This document shows, piece by piece, positions 7,669 through 10,576 of a stretch of DNA of 10,576 nt. The translations under genes and the position numbers were made by a program. The DNA comes from Bacteroidota bacterium (GTDB lineage Bacteria > Bacteroidota > Bacteroidia > B-17B0 > B-17BO). Below the pieces are notes generated by a model. That model was not told the origin of the DNA and searched no databases. It saw nothing but the letters and a program-made list of their open reading frames with translations. How positions within the stretch are numbered: the stretch's first letter is position 1; every line of letters starts with the position of its first letter. Where the stretch lies: the NCBI GenBank assembly GCA_025356715.1, contig JANXRU010000079.1, positions 1 through 10,576 of the forward strand, written 5' to 3'.

Positions 7669-9567
7669 TTGAATTCACAATACGATATTATAGTAGTTGG
7701 TGCTGGTCACGCAGGTTGCGAGGCCGCTGCTGCTGCTGCTAACATGGGCTCTAAAGTTTTATTATTGACCATGAACATGCAAACTATTGCTCAAATGAGC
7801 TGTAACCCGGCTATGGGTGGTATTGCAAAAGGGCAAATAGTGCGTGAAATTGATGCTTTAGGCGGTTATAGTGGTATTGTTTCTGATAAATCTGCTATAC
7901 AATTTCGTATACTCAATCGTTCTAAAGGCCCAGCTATGTGGAGTCCTCGCACACAAAACGATCGTATGTTGTTTGCAACTACTTGGCGAGAAATGCTGGA
8001 AGAAACCCCCAACGTTGATTTTTGGCAAGACATGTGTCGCGAATTAATTGTAAGTAAAGATGGTAAACGTGTTGAAGGTGTGATCACGGGTATGGGTTTA
8101 GAATTTAAAGCTAAAGCAGTTGTTTTAACAAATGGAACGTTTTTAAATGGCTTAATTCATCTTGGAGAAAAACAAATTGGAGGGGGAAGGAGCGGAGAAT
8201 CAGCAAGTTACGGTATTACAGAACAGTTAGCTAAATTAGGATTTGAAAACGGACGCATGAAAACAGGCACCCCGCCTCGTATTGATGGCCGAACGTTGGA
8301 TTATTCTAAAATGGAAGAACAAGAAGGAGATTTAGCTATTGATAAGTTTTCTTATTTAGATGATACTTCACCTTTCTTTAGCAAAGACGAAAACAGAAAA
8401 ATTAAAAAACAAATTCCCTGTCATATTACTTATACCAATCAAGCGGTTCACGATATTCTAAAAACAGGTTTTGAAAAATCTCCCATGTATTCAGGAAGAA
8501 TTCAGGGATTAGGACCACGTTATTGCCCAAGTATTGAAGATAAAATCACACGTTTTTCTGAAAGAGAAAGACACCAACTATTTGTTGAGCCTGAAGGCTG
8601 GAACACTCATGAAATATATGTTAATGGATTTTCAACTTCTTTACCAGTAGATGTTCAACAAAAGGCATTACAATTTATTCCCGGTTTTGAAAAAGCAAAA
8701 ATGTTTCGTCCAGGTTACGCCATTGAGTATGATTATTTTCCTCCAACACAATTAAAGCTTTCTTTAGAAACCAAGTTGGTTGACAATTTATATTTCGCTG
8801 GACAAATTAACGGAACAACTGGCTATGAAGAAGCCGCTTGTCAGGGACAAATGGCCGGCATAAACGCGCACCTTAAAATTAACGAAAAAGATCCTTTTGT
8901 TTTAAAACGTCACGAGGCCTATATTGGTGTTTTAATAGACGATTTAGTTACTAAGGGAACAGACGAACCTTACCGTATGTTTACATCCCGTTCGGAATAT
9001 CGATTGTTGTTAAGACAAGACAATGCGGATGTTCGTTTAACGCCTCTCTCCCACTCTATTGGTTTAGCAGGTCAAGCTCGATTAGATAAGGTAAATGATA
9101 AAATAAAAAAGTACGAATCATTAATTCATTACTTTAAAAATAATAGCGCTACTCCTGAAGAAACGAACCCATATTTAGAAAGTATAAACTCTTCAGCTCT
9201 AGTTCAAAAAACGCGTTATTTTTCTGTGCTGTCTCGCCCTGATGTCTCTCTTCTTGATCTAATTAGATACAATAAAGACTTAGCTGGTTTTACAAAAGAA
9301 TTTAATACAGATGTTATTCAGCAAGCAGAAATTTTAATGAAGTACGAAGGCTATATTGAACGAGAAAAAGAAGGCGCCGAAAAAGTCATCAAGCTTGATA
9401 ATTATAAAATCAAATCTGATTTCGATTATAAAGCTATTAGTAGTTTATCATTAGAAGCTAAGGATAAGCTAACGAAACTTCGCCCAGAAACCATTGGTCA
9501 AGCAAGTCGTATTTCGGGCATCAATCCAGCCGATATTTCAGTTTTATTAGTTCATTTAGGAAGATAG
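7669..9567 (+). CDS. mnmG: tRNA uridine 5-carboxymethylaminomethyl modification enzyme MnmG (GidA)
   Basis: FAD-dependent partner of the GTPase MnmE; together they install the (carboxymethyl)aminomethyl group on U34 of certain tRNAs, supporting accurate decoding and frame maintenance. The 632-residue protein has family length. It shows the N-terminal FAD fold [12 protein letters not shown] (about 9-20), [11 protein letters not shown] (45-55), the first GidA signature [11 protein letters not shown] (from G282, with C286 the likely catalytic cysteine), the second signature [17 protein letters not shown] (377-393) and the conserved C-terminal tail [13 protein letters not shown]. The reading frame is closed upstream by TAA at 7648-7650 and contains no ATG before conserved sequence, so TTG at 7669 is the only sensible start. 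The stop TAG overlaps a parS-like site. No mnmE or rsmG is adjacent. Base composition is less A/T-biased than in the signalling genes. Confidence 0.98.
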   Translation: MNSQYDIIVVGAGHAGCEAAAAAANMGSKVLLLTMNMQTIAQMSCNPAMGGIAKGQIVREIDALGGYSGIVSDKSAIQFRILNRSKGPAMWSPRTQNDRMLFATTWREMLEETPNVDFWQDMCRELIVSKDGKRVEGVITGMGLEFKAKAVVLTNGTFLNGLIHLGEKQIGGGRSGESASYGITEQLAKLGFENGRMKTGTPPRIDGRTLDYSKMEEQEGDLAIDKFSYLDDTSPFFSKDENRKIKKQIPCHITYTNQAVHDILKTGFEKSPMYSGRIQGLGPRYCPSIEDKITRFSERERHQLFVEPEGWNTHEIYVNGFSTSLPVDVQQKALQFIPGFEKAKMFRPGYAIEYDYFPPTQLKLSLETKLVDNLYFAGQINGTTGYEEAACQGQMAGINAHLKINEKDPFVLKRHEAYIGVLIDDLVTKGTDEPYRMFTSRSEYRLLLRQDNADVRLTPLSHSIGLAGQARLDKVNDKIKKYESLIHYFKNNSATPEETNPYLESINSSALVQKTRYFSVLSRPDVSLLDLIRYNKDLAGFTKEFNTDVIQQAEILMKYEGYIEREKEGAEKVIKLDNYKIKSDFDYKAISSLSLEAKDKLTKLRPETIGQASRISGINPADISVLLVHLGR

Positions 9568-9581
9568 TTTCACGTGGAACA
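9566..9581. promoter_or_regulatory. parS-like ParB-binding site 1
   Basis: AGTTTCACGTGGAACA matches the bacterial chromosomal parS consensus TGTTNCACGTGNAACA at 15 of 16 positions, differing at the first base. It uses the last two bases of the mnmG TAG stop and the first base of the GNAT ATG, and so spans the whole 13-nt gap. The same 14-nt core occurs twice more nearby. ParB (Spo0J) binding is inferred from the consensus. Confidence 0.85.
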
Positions 9582-10156
9582 TGATGCTGAAGATTAACCT
9601 AACCCCATTTCCAATATTATATACAAATAGATTGATTCTTCGTAGGATTTCTTTAGATGACACTTCCGACTTTTTTACGATTAGATCCAACAAAGAAGTT
9701 ATGTCTGCAATTGATAAAAACCCTATCGAAAGTATGGCAGAAATAGAATCTTTTATAAATCTGATTGAACAAGGAATAAATAATAATACGGGTATTGCTT
9801 GGGCTGTTTGTTTAAAAGATGACAATCGTATGATAGGTCATTTTGGATTTCACAGAATTGATTTTATAAATTATAGAGCAGAAATTGGCTATGCCCTACT
9901 CCCTAAGTTTCAAAACAGGGGTTTGGGTAGCGAAGCATTACAGGCTATTTTAAATATTGCTTTTAATCAGTTCAATTTCCACTCTATAGAGGCCGATGTG
10001 AATCCGGCGAACAGCCCTTCAATCAAATTAATAACAAAAATGGGTTTTATTAAAGAAGCTCATTTTAGGGAAAACTATTTTTTTAGAAATACCTTTTTAG
10101 ACAGCGCAATTTATTCATTACTAAAAAAAGATTACCTTTGTATTCAATCAGAATAG
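9581..10156 (+). CDS. GNAT-family N-acetyltransferase (RimJ/RimL type)
   Basis: 191-residue single-domain acetyltransferase of the Acetyltransf_3 type, which transfers acetyl from acetyl-CoA to an amine such as a protein N terminus, aminoglycoside or polyamine; the substrate cannot be read from the sequence. The opening LYTNRLILRRISLDD (about 13-27) is typical of the RimJ/RimL group. The acetyl-CoA pyrophosphate loop is Q111-N-R-G-L-G116 within EIGYALLPKFQNRGLGSEAL, followed by NPANSPSIKLITKMGF (141-156). The gene is complete. Its start is MM (9581 or 9584); the first ATG shares its A with parS site 1, so position 9584 is possible. It is flanked on both sides by parS-like sites in the same orientation. 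Co-transcription with mnmG is likely given the 13-nt gap. Confidence 0.9.
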   Translation: MMLKINLTPFPILYTNRLILRRISLDDTSDFFTIRSNKEVMSAIDKNPIESMAEIESFINLIEQGINNNTGIAWAVCLKDDNRMIGHFGFHRIDFINYRAEIGYALLPKFQNRGLGSEALQAILNIAFNQFNFHSIEADVNPANSPSIKLITKMGFIKEAHFRENYFFRNTFLDSAIYSLLKKDYLCIQSE

Positions 10157-10158
10157 AT

Positions 10159-10174
10159 TGTTTCACGTGGAACA
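10159..10174. promoter_or_regulatory. parS site 2 (perfect consensus)
   Basis: TGTTTCACGTGGAACA matches the parS consensus TGTTNCACGTGNAACA at every position and is a near-perfect palindrome around CACGTG. Its complement, TGTTCCACGTGAAACA, has the form of Bacillus subtilis Spo0J sites. It starts two bases after the GNAT stop and ends 30 bases before the methyltransferase start, in a gap with no other recognisable element. Confidence 0.92.
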
Positions 10175-10204
10175 AATAACTAATTCTTATCTAATCAATA
10201 ATAA

Positions 10205-10576
10205 ATGTTAACAATAGAAAAATGCCTTGTTTGTGGTTCTGCTAGTTTCGAACCATTTTTATTTTGTAAAGATTATACAGTAAGTCAGGAACAATTCAAT
10301 ATAGTTTCTTGCAAAGGTTGTGGTTTTAAGTTTACAAACCCTCGTCCAGAAAATGCTGTATTGGGAGGTTATTATAAGGCGGAGTCCTATGTTTCCCATT
10401 CTAATTCTAATAAAGGAATAATAAATAAGCTTTACCATATTGTAAGATCTCATACTTTAAAGTCTAAGGTTAAAATGATTGCTGGTTTTGTTTCACGTGG
10501 AACTATTTTAGATTATGGATGTGGAACAGGAATGTTTTTGTCTGAGATTAAAAATGCTGGATGGGAAACTTATGGA
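10205..10576 (+). CDS. SAM-dependent methyltransferase with N-terminal zinc finger, 3' end cut off by the window
   Basis: The first 124 codons are present and the frame is open to the last base. The protein starts MLTIEKCLVCGS with a CxxC pair (C7, C10) and a second pair C36-KG-C39, a typical treble-clef or rubredoxin-like zinc site, followed by FTNPRP (44-49). A class I methyltransferase core then begins with motif I, ILDYGCGTGMFL (101-112), the SAM-binding glycine loop. This zinc-finger plus Methyltransf_23-like arrangement is seen in small-molecule and sugar methyltransferases; the substrate is unknown. ATG at 10205 places the first cysteine pair close to the N terminus and is the natural start. 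A parS-like sequence (10489-10504) lies in its coding region and supplies codons V-S-R-G-T (96-100) right before motif I. Confidence 0.88.
   Translation, partial: MLTIEKCLVCGSASFEPFLFCKDYTVSQEQFNIVSCKGCGFKFTNPRPENAVLGGYYKAESYVSHSNSNKGIINKLYHIVRSHTLKSKVKMIAGFVSRGTILDYGCGTGMFLSEIKNAGWETYG
10489..10504. promoter_or_regulatory. parS-like site 3, inside the methyltransferase gene
   Basis: TGTTTCACGTGGAACT matches the parS consensus at 15 of 16 positions, differing only at the last base. The 14-nt core is identical to sites 1 and 2 and has the same orientation, 330 bases after site 2. It is read in frame as GTT TCA CGT GGA ACT, coding V-S-R-G-T. Confidence 0.85.

Noticed and set aside
9556..9825. 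Minus-strand open frame of 89 codons opposite the mnmG end and GNAT start.
   Set aside because: It lacks recognisable motifs and lies opposite well-supported conserved coding sequence; it is a shadow frame. The other minus-strand frames inside the MORN, kinase and mnmG genes were rejected for the same reason.
10259..10453. Minus-strand open frame of 64 codons opposite the methyltransferase start.
   Set aside because: The plus-strand frame here encodes a zinc finger and a methyltransferase motif I, while the minus-strand translation is featureless.
9567..10503. The three GTTTCACGTGGAAC copies considered as a CRISPR array or as transcription-factor operators.
   Set aside because: Spacing is 593 and 330 bases with genes in between and no spacers, so it is not CRISPR. 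One copy lies inside a gene and all fit the parS consensus, which explains them better than an operator.

Overview
The window looks like a chromosomal segment of a low-GC member of the Bacteroidota, possibly Flavobacteriales-like. The reasons are strongly AT-biased codon use, A/T-rich leaders with no recognisable Shine-Dalgarno sequences, a long soluble multi-PAS HisKA_2 kinase paired with a LytTR response regulator, a MORN/YwqK-type repeat protein with a signal peptide that seems to end in A|Q, and AT-rich 'taatctta'/'tatgaattat'-type intergenic repeats. This is inferred from gene style; there is no rRNA or other marker to settle it. All seven genes lie on the + strand and no RNA gene, IS element or CRISPR array was seen.

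Layout. Positions 1-185 are a non-coding AT-rich leader. nadA (quinolinate synthase, NAD biosynthesis) occupies 186-1163. An apparent three-gene signalling operon follows: a secreted MORN-repeat protein (1213-2946), a 1291-residue histidine kinase with eight predicted PAS domains (2927-6802, overlapping the MORN gene by 20 nt) and a REC-LytTR response regulator (6808-7572, five bases after the kinase stop). A 96-base spacer with a long AT-rich hairpin and a 14-nt tandem repeat separates this from mnmG (7669-9567, TTG start), the FAD enzyme of tRNA wobble-uridine modification. mnmG is followed by a RimJ/RimL-type GNAT acetyltransferase (9581-10156) and the first 124 codons of a zinc-finger SAM-dependent methyltransferase (10205 to the window edge).

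The most notable signal is not a gene. The 14-mer GTTTCACGTGGAAC occurs three times in the last kilobase (9567-9580, 10160-10173, 10490-10503), always in the same orientation. The middle copy, TGTTTCACGTGGAACA, matches the chromosomal ParB-binding consensus parS (TGTTNCACGTGNAACA) at all 16 positions; the other two match 15 of 16. The first fills the mnmG-GNAT gap and shares bases with the mnmG stop and the GNAT start, the second starts two bases after the GNAT stop, and the third is inside the methyltransferase coding sequence just before its SAM-binding motif. I read this as a parS cluster, a centromere-like site for chromosome segregation that normally lies near the replication origin. mnmG (gidA) is an origin-proximal gene in many bacteria, which fits, but no parA, parB, dnaA or oriC is visible here.

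How the genes work together: the MORN protein, kinase and regulator probably form one signalling unit whose stimulus and target genes are unknown. nadA and mnmG are housekeeping genes. The GNAT and methyltransferase genes are linked to mnmG by position and by the parS sites, not by any obvious shared pathway.
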